Assembly (NCBI GenBank): GCA_048013815.1 | Contig: CM106586.1 | Location: 23,312,001-23,376,000 of the forward strand | Length of the DNA stretch: 64,000 bases | Reading direction: 5' to 3' | Source of the DNA: Setoptus koraiensis | Taxonomy: Eukaryota > Arthropoda | Notes under the pieces: model-generated | The model's database searches: none | Told to the model about the DNA's origin: nothing | Seen by the model: the letters and a program-made list of their open reading frames with translations, nothing else | Shown here: positions 42,001-50,520 of the stretch, piece by piece | How positions within the stretch are numbered: the first letter of the stretch is position 1 | Layout: the number at the start of each line of letters is the position of its first letter | Program-made: the position numbers and the translations under genes

Positions 42001-44489
42001 AACATTTTCTGGGGCAATTGTCTCAACGCACGGGCCTCATCAAAGAAATCGTGACTATAATTGAGCGTAGTCGAGTACTCGCTCGAGGCCATAATTTCCT
42101 CTAGTGTTCCAAAGGCGTATGTGGGCGAAGCCGATCGGCTGTTTTGCATAACTAATATCTTGGTGGCTTGATGCAAAAATTGCAACTGATGCGTAGCCAG
42201 CAAAACAGTTTTGTCTCTCAGAAATGATTGCATACACTGTTCGAATATGTGCTTGGCCACCAATGAATCTACCGCGGACAACGGATCGTCCAAAAGATAA
42301 ATGTCAGCCTTGTGATACAAGGCTCTCGCCAGATTCACTCTGGCTCGTTGACCGCCGCTCAACGATACACCTCGCTCGCCAACAATAGTGAGATCGCCAT
42401 CGGGTAAGAGCTCAATGTCACGATCTAGCGAGCACACTCTCAGGACCTCTCTGTAACGACTGTAAGAGTCTATGGAGTCCACATCTGAACTTTTCGTGTC
42501 TAGTTTAGGCAAATTCGCACCTGGCGGAGAACGTATCTCTACTATTTGATTGTCGCTTGATATCCGTTGGCCATTTTGGGCACTAGCACTACTTGATTTG
42601 ACCGACGGTGAGCTGGCATCACTCTTGTTTGTAGCGCTGCCAGTCTCGCCAAACAGTATATTTTCTCTGAGTGTACCTGAGAATATCCAAGGCTGTTGCG
42701 ATGCATACGAAACGTGGCCATTGACCAAAATTTGGCCACTTGTAACAGGTAATTCACCCAATATTGACATGAGCAAAGATGTCTTGCCAGAGCCAATGCG
42801 GCCAACGATGAGCACAAGATCTGTGCTGTTTATATCCATACTGATATTGTTCAAAATTACATTGTTTGTGTCCATATTACTCGAAGGCGATGGCCATTTT
42901 GCTGACACGCTTTGTAATGTAATAGTTGACTCGCTAGTTGGCATTGTATTGCTGGTCGATTCATCCCGTTCGTTTGCTCGTTCTATTTTTGAGTAGCCGC
43001 TGGTGATGGATTCACTAGTTGAGCTAATTGCTGCATTCGGTGCAAGAGTTTTCGGCGAGCCACCCAATTCCGTCAGAATAATTTCACTGCCTTTTGCAAC
43101 ATTTTCGCCTTGATCTTGTCCGAGTGTTTCCCATTTTTCCTCCAATACCAAATAGTTTCTAATGCGATCCAATGAAACTAACAATTCGGAATATTGTGCT
43201 ACTGCGTAGGGAAAGAACAGCGTCAAATGGGTGCGCAAACCACTCGCCAGAGCTATTGCCGTGAAAACTTTGGCTGGATCAAATGCGTTACCTTGCAGAA
43301 CGTAAGTGACAAATATGCTCAATAATATCAGCTTTACCAGGCCATAGAATAGCGATAAATTAATTGTCCGTAACGTTATAACATTTGACATACAGGCTAG
43401 CTCTTTTTCGCGTGCCTCGTTGATGCGATTCTCAAAGGATTTTTCCCAGGCGTACATTTTGACAATTCGCATAGAATTGATCAGTTCTGTCATCGATCTC
43501 ACTCTTTCGTCCGTCTTTTGTATGGATGAGTCGCGAACTGCACCAAACAATTTATTCATAACAAATTGAAAACATAAATAGATACCTATGGCAATGGCGC
43601 CCACTAGAGCTGGCAGCGGTCCAACATACATAGAGGCTAATATTGTAATGCAAATTAACGCTTGCAATGGGGCTACGCATAAATAGGACAAATAATAGAA
43701 GCTTGAATCGAATTTGTTGACGTCGTTGGATAATAAATTTATTATCTGGCCGGATGTGGTCATATTAATTGACGATTGACTCAATTTTAATGATTTTCTG
43801 TAAATAATAAAGCTGCAAGCAAGTCGGCATCGCATACCCAAACGAGTTGAAGTGAATATATACGGATGCGAAGTGAATAAATACAATGCCATTAGCGTGC
43901 TCAATAGAGCACTTCTAAAGATAATTGTGTATCTATCATTATCGTTTAATTGTGTCAGCAGTTGGCGACTTAATTGATCTGAATGCAAATACATCGTTGT
44001 ATGATTATTGGCAACTGTAACAAGCGAATCGTTATTGTTATCATAATGAAAGGGTTGAATTGGAGTAGATGTTTGCTGCATTGAATGTATAACCATCAAT
44101 TTTTGTACATCTCTCATAAGTAGCCCCAATGTAATAGCAATAGCGGGGCCAATGACACATTTGCTCAACATCTCCCATAGGGCACAACGAAAATAATGCC
44201 AGCCAAACACTTGCAATAGGGCCCTTTTGAGGCTTGCACCCTGGGAGCCTCGCTTTTTCAGCTCAGATTTCCAAGCAAATTGTAATCTTTGGCCCAAGAG
44301 ATCTGATTTGTCATCTTTTGATATGTTGTACAGTTCATCAATGGACAAACTAGTGGGCTTCGGGCTCCTAGATAATTTGTAGTTGAGGTGCAATATCGGA
44401 AATAGCCAGCAAACAAAGTATTTCGATACGAGTCGAGCCTCGTCGTAGGGACATCCCTTGTTTGTGGATTGATTAATGTGCTCCACCAT
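39096..44489 (-). CDS. ABCC-type (MRP4-like) ABC exporter, intronless
   Basis: Full ABC transporter of 1,797 residues in one exon, predicted to export organic anions or conjugates across the plasma membrane. No extra N-terminal TMD0 is seen, as in the short MRPs. Membrane domain 1 is at about 110-430. NBD1 has Walker A GRIGSGKTS near 560, signature LSGGQRARVNLARAL near 711 and Walker B LLDDPLSAVD near 729. Between the halves lies a long Ser/Thr/Asn-rich linker (about 850-1010). Membrane domain 2 follows at about 1020-1450. NBD2 has Walker A GRTGAGKSS near 1575, signature FSVGQRQL near 1673 and Walker B LILDEATANVD near 1696. The NBD1 insert SATNKSDASSPSVKSSSASA is unusual. The last residues are charged (RQKEIQPETK). 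Its downstream neighbour is TMG copy 6 on the same strand; pieces of its 3' part are scattered through the array. Confidence 0.92.
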   Translation of the reverse strand: MVEHINQSTNKGCPYDEARLVSKYFVCWLFPILHLNYKLSRSPKPTSLSIDELYNISKDDKSDLLGQRLQFAWKSELKKRGSQGASLKRALLQVFGWHYFRCALWEMLSKCVIGPAIAITLGLLMRDVQKLMVIHSMQQTSTPIQPFHYDNNNDSLVTVANNHTTMYLHSDQLSRQLLTQLNDNDRYTIIFRSALLSTLMALYLFTSHPYIFTSTRLGMRCRLACSFIIYRKSLKLSQSSINMTTSGQIINLLSNDVNKFDSSFYYLSYLCVAPLQALICITILASMYVGPLPALVGAIAIGIYLCFQFVMNKLFGAVRDSSIQKTDERVRSMTELINSMRIVKMYAWEKSFENRINEAREKELACMSNVITLRTINLSLFYGLVKLILLSIFVTYVLQGNAFDPAKVFTAIALASGLRTHLTLFFPYAVAQYSELLVSLDRIRNYLVLEEKWETLGQDQGENVAKGSEIILTELGGSPKTLAPNAAISSTSESITSGYSKIERANERDESTSNTMPTSESTITLQSVSAKWPSPSSNMDTNNVILNNISMDINSTDLVLIVGRIGSGKTSLLMSILGELPVTSGQILVNGHVSYASQQPWIFSGTLRENILFGETGSATNKSDASSPSVKSSSASAQNGQRISSDNQIVEIRSPPGANLPKLDTKSSDVDSIDSYSRYREVLRVCSLDRDIELLPDGDLTIVGERGVSLSGGQRARVNLARALYHKADIYLLDDPLSAVDSLVAKHIFEQCMQSFLRDKTVLLATHQLQFLHQATKILVMQNSRSASPTYAFGTLEEIMASSEYSTTLNYSHDFFDEARALRQLPQKMFVTANRAKQEKLTKDEIVDEEALKMVRTQISFRPERALKPMVVSKVTKNKRQTVAGVNLPTHSTDSNGSISANEIGNSNLSRQQTRQETATDNRTSSDVAESPQASPKNTVHPALSDLSINDITGNTVLVNTLVMEPRTDPGRPGQSERTPEQLTNEKITTDTSKQQQLTSQTNDRLESNQYGLKLPPIDCSTYWYYVVATGSMLMVVIFMVANTITQILFNMIDYFLSIWTDSEERQHRARKMAEQYLLSSQYIYSHQSPSSVNNTRLPTTQEINADYYSNLLSAYGNYLTDSMFSYKFNRDYELENKWKHSRYAHSLPVVDSSKLIDDNVNNIPLQRTQSLLNDSVVRGQLEVASEATAEPDNVSSTLDDLALQTICIIYLSLALALLVASFMRTLIFFNACKRASTNLHKQLFSSILYAPMSFFDFNPIGVLVNVFSIDMAIVDELLPPTAIDVVEIAVNLIGTCILIAYISIYNLAPIIILISLVLLLRWFATRTIIRFKQIEGSFRAPIYSHLSTTLDGLCTIRAFKMQQMIKMKFDQAQDQHTRAWFTFLAGRHWLTVAIDWSCVFFFVMIIAIMVSAVLNKNTNSSLVGLLISQLILLPSPLQWGVRQLTELQSQMTSVQRIGKFSKLPSEHDQAIQGDNITGEISERHPQLIEPLLQQTNIVDTTGRARRMGLNTKSSPSIVLFKSLVKPDTEWPNEGRITFENVSLRYFEQEPYVLKELNFQIGSHEKIGVVGRTGAGKSSIICALFRLADFSGTIKIDDISTKQLTLAVLRKKISIIPQEPILFSGSVRKNLDPFDEYSDNLLWHALKAVKLRGIIAKSPGGLQFKISENGANFSVGQRQLICLARAIVRSNRILILDEATANVDPETDQFIQRTIRSQFRDCTVLTIAHRLHTIMDSDRVLVMDSGQIKQFDTPYDLLKSNTGIFYEMSMNTGQHERFLSLAKKNHKRQKEIQPETK

Positions 44490-45184
44490 GGCAATATTGT
44501 GTTTTACACAATAATCAGCTTACTTTTGATCCTGTGCCTACCGTTATTTGTCGTCGTTTACTAAATAATAAATGTTGAGCGAATGCGAAATTGGTCAGCG
44601 GTAGAATTTTCAATATAATGTGACTGATATTATGATCTTAGTGTTGTTGGTGGTTAATTTAGAATGCGAGTGACGAGAAAAAAAACAATGTCAAAAAATA
44701 AACAGGGTGCATAGGAGATAATGGATTATTACGTGAACACACACACACACGCACACACACACACACATACACATACACACACGCAGAGATTTGTGCGACT
44801 GGACAAAACAATATTCATATCGTCTGCGTCAGACGATCACCTTTTATTAACCGTCAACGTAAGATCAAACGATTCACATGTCAGTGTGGAAAGCCTGTAA
44901 TGTTCAACTACTGACTTTCAACATGCGACTAAACAGCAAGAAGAGAGAAGAAGAAGAGGAAGAGAGGGAGAGGGAGAGAGGGAGAGGGAGAGAGAGAGCC
45001 AAAGAAAGAGATGGGAGGGAGAGAGAGAGAGAGCGCCAAAGAAAGAGATGGAAAGAGATTAAGAGGGACAAAGAGCGAGAGAGACGGGCAATATGTGGAC
45101 AGATGCAGAGTGATTGATGCTCCGGTGTGGACTTTTTAATTAAATTGGCCCGTTATAATTGTCGATCGACGTCAATCTAATCAA
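44490..45184. other. 5' flank of the ABCC gene, with (CA)n and purine-rich tracts
   Basis: Contains a CA microsatellite at about 44737-44780 and a GA-rich purine tract at about 44936-45085. An open frame across the purine tract (44878-45117) is low-complexity Glu/Arg only. No gene is supported. Confidence 0.6.
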
Positions 45185-45475
45185 TCATCGTCTCCCGTAA
45201 ACTGTTCCGGCTTGTTGAAACATGTTGCTCATAGCAGTTAATGGGGCTGTCGCTATAGATGGTAATCCCATAGATTGCATTGTATGTGTAATAGTTGTCA
45301 TTGGCATGGTAGCCATATTCATCATTCCTCCTACAAGTCCGGCCATGCCATCTAATGGGGTACTAACTCTATTAGTTGATTGCGTCACCACTGTACCTTG
45401 TGTGCCAGCTATACTATTTGTATTAACTGTTTGGGCCGAATGACTTGTTGAGGCGGCCGCAGCAGCGGCTTAGGA
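45185..45475 (-). CDS. Possible 3'-terminal exon of an unrecognised gene
   Basis: Tentative. After an acceptor-like CCTAAG on the minus strand, an open stretch of 96 codons runs to a stop at 45185: an alanine run, then a Thr/Ser/Asn-rich part (SAQTVNTNSIAG) and a Met/Thr-rich part (MAGLVGGMMNMATMPMTT) ending in AGTVYGRR. A candidate preceding exon ends near 45763 with donor ATG|GTAATG in matching phase (peptide IVTGENVAQIIDDAHTLSTI). I cannot find further upstream exons, and no known domain is visible. Confidence 0.35.
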
Positions 45476-45779
45476 ATCATTTCAAAAAACGACCATAGAA
45501 AGAATGAAAAAAAAAAAAAAATGAATGAATAATTATTATTGTCTGATTGTTTCATATTACTAATAGCTCAGACACTGTTGGTATTGGCACAATGTCAATT
45601 GATTGATATCTCGTTAGTTGTTATGCAAATGAGCACATTAATTGTTGCCATGTCCAATTGCTATATGTCAGTCTGTCTGTTGGCATCATTTTGTATGTCT
45701 ATCTACCTACCTCCCACCGGAACTGCCAGTACTTCTCTATTTGTCTGTATCATTACCATACATGCCAATAGTAGACAGG

Positions 45780-48100
45780 GTATGGGCGTCATCAATGATC
45801 TGGGCCACATTTTCACCAGTTACAATGGTCGGTAGTATCAACAACAATGGTTCAATATGGCAACCAAACCTCAAATATATATCTGGTTATATATGTGAAT
45901 CACTTGATGGGCTTCGCCTAAATCTTACACTTGAGCTAACTTACTAATTTGTAAGTTCAATATGGTCGATAATTGAAGCGACTAGTTTTGATATATTTTA
46001 TTGTTGCTCTGTAACAGTATAATATACTAGTGCTACTAGTATTGGTATTGTTATTATTATTATTATTACTAGTATTATTAATATTTGACAATATTGCTAA
46101 GCCTTTCAACTGCGGCCGTCATATATTTTGCCTTATTTGTATCATTTCTTATCGATGGCCATGTCACTCAATATCAGATACCAACACAAACACACACACA
46201 CACACACCCAGACATATACAACAGGTAGCTGCAACATAAGACTCATCTAACATAATGAAATCCTCATGGATTTTGATTTGATTAACCAACTCTAACATGG
46301 GCCAACTGATTGCTAACTCATGAGTCTTCTAACCATCATTTATCTGATAATTACTGAAGCACATCGAGTCAATCAACAACTTGAACATTTCATGCAAAGT
46401 TTTTATGTTGCAGTTTTATCTGCATGTGTAAAATGAGACTTGTTCGTCTTGAGATCTAATTTTCAATTCATACAGCTATAGTTTGTTCAACAGAATGTTC
46501 AATTCATGGAGTTTCTATTAGTGTTGAAGATGAATTTTCTGCTCAACAACACTTAAATCCATTTGGTAGATCACTCTAGATATACAACCATGAGCGCTTT
46601 CAATATATGGCTAAACTGGAGAGCATTAGATTGAGAGAGCGAGAGATGAGAAGCCATCCGATTGGCATTGATCAAACATATAACGATAAAACGTACGTAT
46701 GTGATGGTTTATAGATGCACTGCACATCAGTCGGTGATCATAGAATGCTGAATCAAAAATTGGAAATAGTTGAGACCCTTGTTTAGTTTAGACCTCGTCC
46801 TGGGCTTCAAATGCATAAGTAATGTGAAATGTATCAAAATGGAACGACAAAAAACAACAGATGTCATGATGCTGAACAACTGATAATAACCAAGTTTTTC
46901 TGCTCTGTTCATCTGAAAAAAGCCTTGGCAATTTCGAGAGCAGCTCATGTTTGAGCTGATTTCCTCGAACGAAAGCTTAGAAAATCAAAAAATTTAGAAT
47001 CTCTAATGAATGGGCACATTTAAATCCATCATTCTATTGCATAGGTTTAAAACACTTGGGCGATCTCCCAGATTATTTTTTGTTTTTTACATGTTAATCT
47101 ATCGATAAGCATAAAATCTATCGGGTTCTGGAGCGAAAGATGAAGACACCATGAACTTCCAAGACCGCTCATCCCGATTCAGTGATGAGTTTGGTTTACA
47201 AAATACTCTCACATTCTTGGATGATGCTCAAAATTTGGCTGTTGCGAGGGGGTGGATCTCTTGAGAGATCGATGCAAATCACCATCACCAAGTTTCGATC
47301 CCTCACCGAATTGCATCCTTCGTCCAACTAGATTAGTGACAAATGAAGATGGACGAACGAGGATAAATTGTCTTCGTACTAAAGACTTATTGTTACGATT
47401 TTTCATGTAATGATCTAGTGCATAGCTCTCGAGTCTTATTTTTTAGCTTCTCTTTGGTTATTGTTGTTAGAGATAGTTTTAAAATCTATCAATTTATTAA
47501 CTGTTGATTTTTCAGCTAAATTAGAAATAATCTAATCAGACATTCACAATAGAACTTGAACTATGAAGAATGTACCGCAATCCAGAAATCATTGCCATGG
47601 CATAAATTGCTCCTTTGTCTCGAAGCGATATTTACCAACTCTCATATCCCTCATTGCGCACTGGGTTACCACAATTTTCGCTATTTTTTCAATATAGATA
47701 CAACCATAATAATGATAGTTTATCTTTAGCAAACATGTTCTACCGGGGAAAAATACACAGACAGGGTGAGATTTGGAGCAAAATTTAAGTTGAGACACGT
47801 AGGATGATTTGATATGTCTCTCTTAAATTTTTGATCATCGTTTCTTATAGTCTGGCATGGCTGGCAGTTAAAACCCTTCTATCGGCGCTGATAGTGATTT
47901 GCACTCTACTGAATGTTGGCTGCTGTGGAATCTTGAAAAAAAGATTCTAATAATATTAATATAAATAAAATCTCGAAACACAAATCGACCGGCTCAAATT
48001 AAAAGGTATAATCCACAATTTATATTCGATCAATCAAATCACACATTTTCATCTACTAAATTGTTCGTTGCGTCGAGTTGAAAGTAAATAATAAAAAATC
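45780..48100. other. Long intergenic region
   Basis: AT-rich, with a short (ATT)n tract at about 46048-46068 and a CA tract at about 46190-46207. Open frames are short and lack features. It may hold introns or upstream exons of the tentative minus-strand gene, and the right end is the hydrolase promoter region. Confidence 0.45.
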
Positions 48101-49147
48101 ATGGATAAATCAACAATAAATGAGCAAGAATTAGTCACTGATTGCGGTTCATTGGCCGCCAGAGAATGGAATAGCGACAAGTTAGGCAATAAACGGATCC
48201 TATTATTGCATGATCTGTTCGATAATAGCGGTGTGTTTGATTTATTAGTGCCCAAGTTGCAACACCAAAGTGGCCTACACATTGTAGCGCTTGATTTACC
48301 TGGTCATGGTCGCTCTCATGGTTTGCCAGTGGGTTCAATGTACTTGGACACAACAATGGTATATGCTATTAGAAAATTTGTTAAATTTATCGGCTGGCAT
48401 CAGACGGATGCATCAGATCAACAGAAGGTTGCTTCGAGTGACACTATTGATAAATTCACCATAATAGGCCACGGCGAGGGAGCGGGCCTAGCATTATTTT
48501 ATGCAAGATTGTTTCCACAAGACGTTGTGCAAATAATATCACTGGATTTTGTTAGATTGCAGATTAGTGAGTGCCGTAATCTATTGAGAGATACCGCAAC
48601 GAAAATAGAGCAAACAGTTGACATTAAGATGTCAGTTGTACGAAAGAAAAAAGAAGCAAGCTTACAATCAAACAAGTTCGAAATGGGGCCGGATATAAAT
48701 AGCAATTATAAATCAGTTCCATATGAAGATGGTGTTAAAATGACCATCGCCAATTGTTCGGTGCCAGGTGATTTGAGCGCTGAACAGGCGGCCCTGTTGG
48801 TTCGTCGTGAAAATCAGAATCCGTCTCTGTCTTCTAAGGGCGATTGCATAACAATCAAGAAGGACTATCGATTAGCTAACTATATAAACGTGAGAACTTT
48901 TGTAGAATCAACAGCAAATAATTCTGCCGTTGGTTTACAATGTCACTTGCTAGTGATTCTAGCACGGAATGGGCGCCACAAAGATGGCAAGGATCTCGAC
49001 GATCTAGAAGCTTATGTCGAAGATTATAAGAAGCATTGTGCATCGTTCGAGATAACTTGGCTGGAGGACGCGGATCACTTCTTTCCGATCAAAGAATCCA
49101 AAGAAACAGCCCGGATTATAAATCAAGCATTGAAAGTTGATTGTTAA
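48101..49147 (+). CDS. SERHL-like alpha/beta hydrolase lacking the nucleophile serine
   Basis: 348 residues, single exon. The fold is clear: LLLHDLFDNSGVFDLLVPKL near residue 34, LDLPGHGRSHG near 65, and a C-terminal His in EDADHFFPIKES near 325. This order and spacing match the serine-hydrolase-like (SERHL) proteins. The nucleophile elbow, normally G-H-S-x-G, reads GHGEGAG: residue 125 is Gly and no Ser is available, so hydrolase activity by the usual mechanism is not expected. A variable region at 180-260 carries the lid. AATAAA lies 91 bases after the stop (49238-49243). Fragments of its 3' end occur inside the TMG array. It could be a pseudoenzyme with a binding role. Confidence 0.8.
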   Translation: MDKSTINEQELVTDCGSLAAREWNSDKLGNKRILLLHDLFDNSGVFDLLVPKLQHQSGLHIVALDLPGHGRSHGLPVGSMYLDTTMVYAIRKFVKFIGWHQTDASDQQKVASSDTIDKFTIIGHGEGAGLALFYARLFPQDVVQIISLDFVRLQISECRNLLRDTATKIEQTVDIKMSVVRKKKEASLQSNKFEMGPDINSNYKSVPYEDGVKMTIANCSVPGDLSAEQAALLVRRENQNPSLSSKGDCITIKKDYRLANYINVRTFVESTANNSAVGLQCHLLVILARNGRHKDGKDLDDLEAYVEDYKKHCASFEITWLEDADHFFPIKESKETARIINQALKVDC

Positions 49148-49237
49148 ATTGGGAAAAGAGTCTATTATCACAATCATGGATTTCTTGCACGAAAGAAAGA
49201 TTTTTGCAGCGTATCTCTGTCGGTTGTATACATATAC

Positions 49238-49243
49238 AATAAA
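49238..49243 (+). terminator. Poly(A) signal of the hydrolase gene
   Basis: AATAAA 91 bases downstream of the stop codon. Confidence 0.5.
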
Positions 49244-49749
49244 TTTGAGTGTAAAACCTGAACGAAGCAACCTTTTTCCCCGTTGTGTGACAATCTCTAT
49301 ATCAGCGAAACCTACTTGTATTATTGCAACTGTGTCCGCTTATATTGCTATTTATGAATAGATAAAGGAACTTGATCTATAAGAGATACATTAGTGGCTA
49401 TTGTAGTGATTCTGTCCTGGCGTCGATTGCAGAACAGATTTTCTCAAGAAGCGTTAGTTCTTAACGAGGAATTCCACTCTCCGGTCGCCGGCGTTTCGGG
49501 CCATGTCTCTTTTTAAGAGACGCAGTCGATCTCTTTTGGTCAGCCGAACTTATAATGGAGTGTACTCTCGCTGCTCTCTTCGCCGGCTGCACTGATTTGT
49601 GTGAAGCACCTAAACTGATAACTGAAGGCAACTTGCTTGGTTTCTTCGCAGGGTCCGTCGACTTGTCCGAATTGACAGCTATATCTGGAGATGTTGTAGC
49701 GCCCTGCATGGGGCCTTTTCATCAGCTTTGCATAGATGAAAAATTCAAA

Positions 49750-49950
49750 TAATGCGACATTAAGGGCATTTGGCGCCGATATGAAGATGATTGATTCCTA
49801 GGGGGCACTAGCATATCCGAATCTTGCTGCATCGCAACGAAAAATGTGCATGCCAATAGCGCAGCTATGAATGCAGAACCAAAGAATGAGTGAGCATAGG
49901 TTATGTTGCAATTTTTTATTTTTGACACGAAACTTGTTGGAACATCCGGT
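49750..49950 (-). pseudogene. TMG family N-terminal fragment
   Basis: Codes in one frame for a TMG-type start: SKIKNCNITYAHSFFGSAF, a hydrophobic helix (AALLACTFFVAM), then NQSSSYRRQ as in copies 1 and 5. Similarity stops abruptly there. The initiator context is degenerate, as in copies 3 and 4. Its 5' flank (to about 50160) is of the TMG type and includes a degenerate palindrome. The gene body is absent; an open frame of 82 Lys/Ser-rich codons (49461-49709) lies on the same strand downstream but I cannot connect it. Confidence 0.68.
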
Positions 49951-50116
49951 CTTGGAATACATTTTTGAATATCGATTAAAAAGCGAAGACTGAAAGTTGT
50001 TGAGAAAGTAATAGTATGATTAATTTGAGTCAGTGGGATTATAATTGTTATGCAATCGTGCAGAGACTAAATTCAAACGAACCTCAAATCTCGTACTTGT
50101 ATGTAAAGGCAGTGAT

Positions 50117-50129
50117 GCCGGTGACGAGC
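50117..50129. promoter_or_regulatory. Degenerate TMG-type palindrome upstream of the 49.8 kb fragment
   Basis: GCCGGTGACGAGC, followed by CCGAAAATG as in the intact copies. Confidence 0.4.
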
Positions 50130-50241
50130 CCGAAAATGTAACGCATGTAATGCAGAAGATCAGTTGACGAAAGTCAGAAATGTGTGTCTCGTGCACGCAC
50201 TACTAATTGCGTTTCCCTGTTTCAAGCCTATCGAGTTGGTC

Positions 50242-50278
50242 GCAAATCTGTCAAACAGTGCTTGTTTGACAGATTTGC
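50242..50278. repeat. Perfect 16-bp hairpin with 5-base loop
   Basis: GCAAATCTGTCAAACA at 50242-50257 and its exact reverse complement at 50263-50278, separated by GTGCT. The right arm overlaps sequence derived from a TMG ectodomain relic. Confidence 0.85.
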
Positions 50279-50520
50279 AGACGTCTGAGCAGAGGCAATC
50301 AACTTGATTGGAATCATTCTCATCGCTATATGTGTTGAAAAGTTGATAAAACTGTTAAATGAGTGCAAACACACCCCCAGAAACAGCCCTTTTTGCACAT
50401 CCTTTGAATTTGTGTGATTAAATATTTATACACAAACTGGAAAGCAGCGAGCAGCTCCGATGAGGCTCGTGAAGTGCGAGCCGGAAAACATGTAATGCAG
50501 ACGATCGGTTGAATAGGATG
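50265..50520 (-). pseudogene. Second TMG relic: cysteine-block fragment plus flank
   Basis: 50290-50330 reads GCAATCAACTTGATTGGAATCATTCTCAT, nearly the same as the DSNQVDC-encoding block of TMG copies 1-3. About 130 bases further, 50460-50515 resembles the TMG flank (GAGGCTCGTG, GCGAGCC, GTAATGCAGACGATCGGTTGA). The gene between is deleted. The edges are uncertain. Confidence 0.55.

Noticed and set aside
41262-42054. Open frames on the plus strand opposite the ABCC gene
   Set aside because: They are complementary-strand shadows of a strongly coding minus-strand gene, without motifs of their own.
44878-45117. 79-codon Glu/Arg-rich frame
   Set aside because: It is the translation of a GA-repeat tract; simple sequence explains it.
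47209-47406. 65-codon Arg/Ser-rich minus-strand frame
   Set aside because: No motif, no splice context that would join it to the tentative exon at 45.2-45.5 kb.
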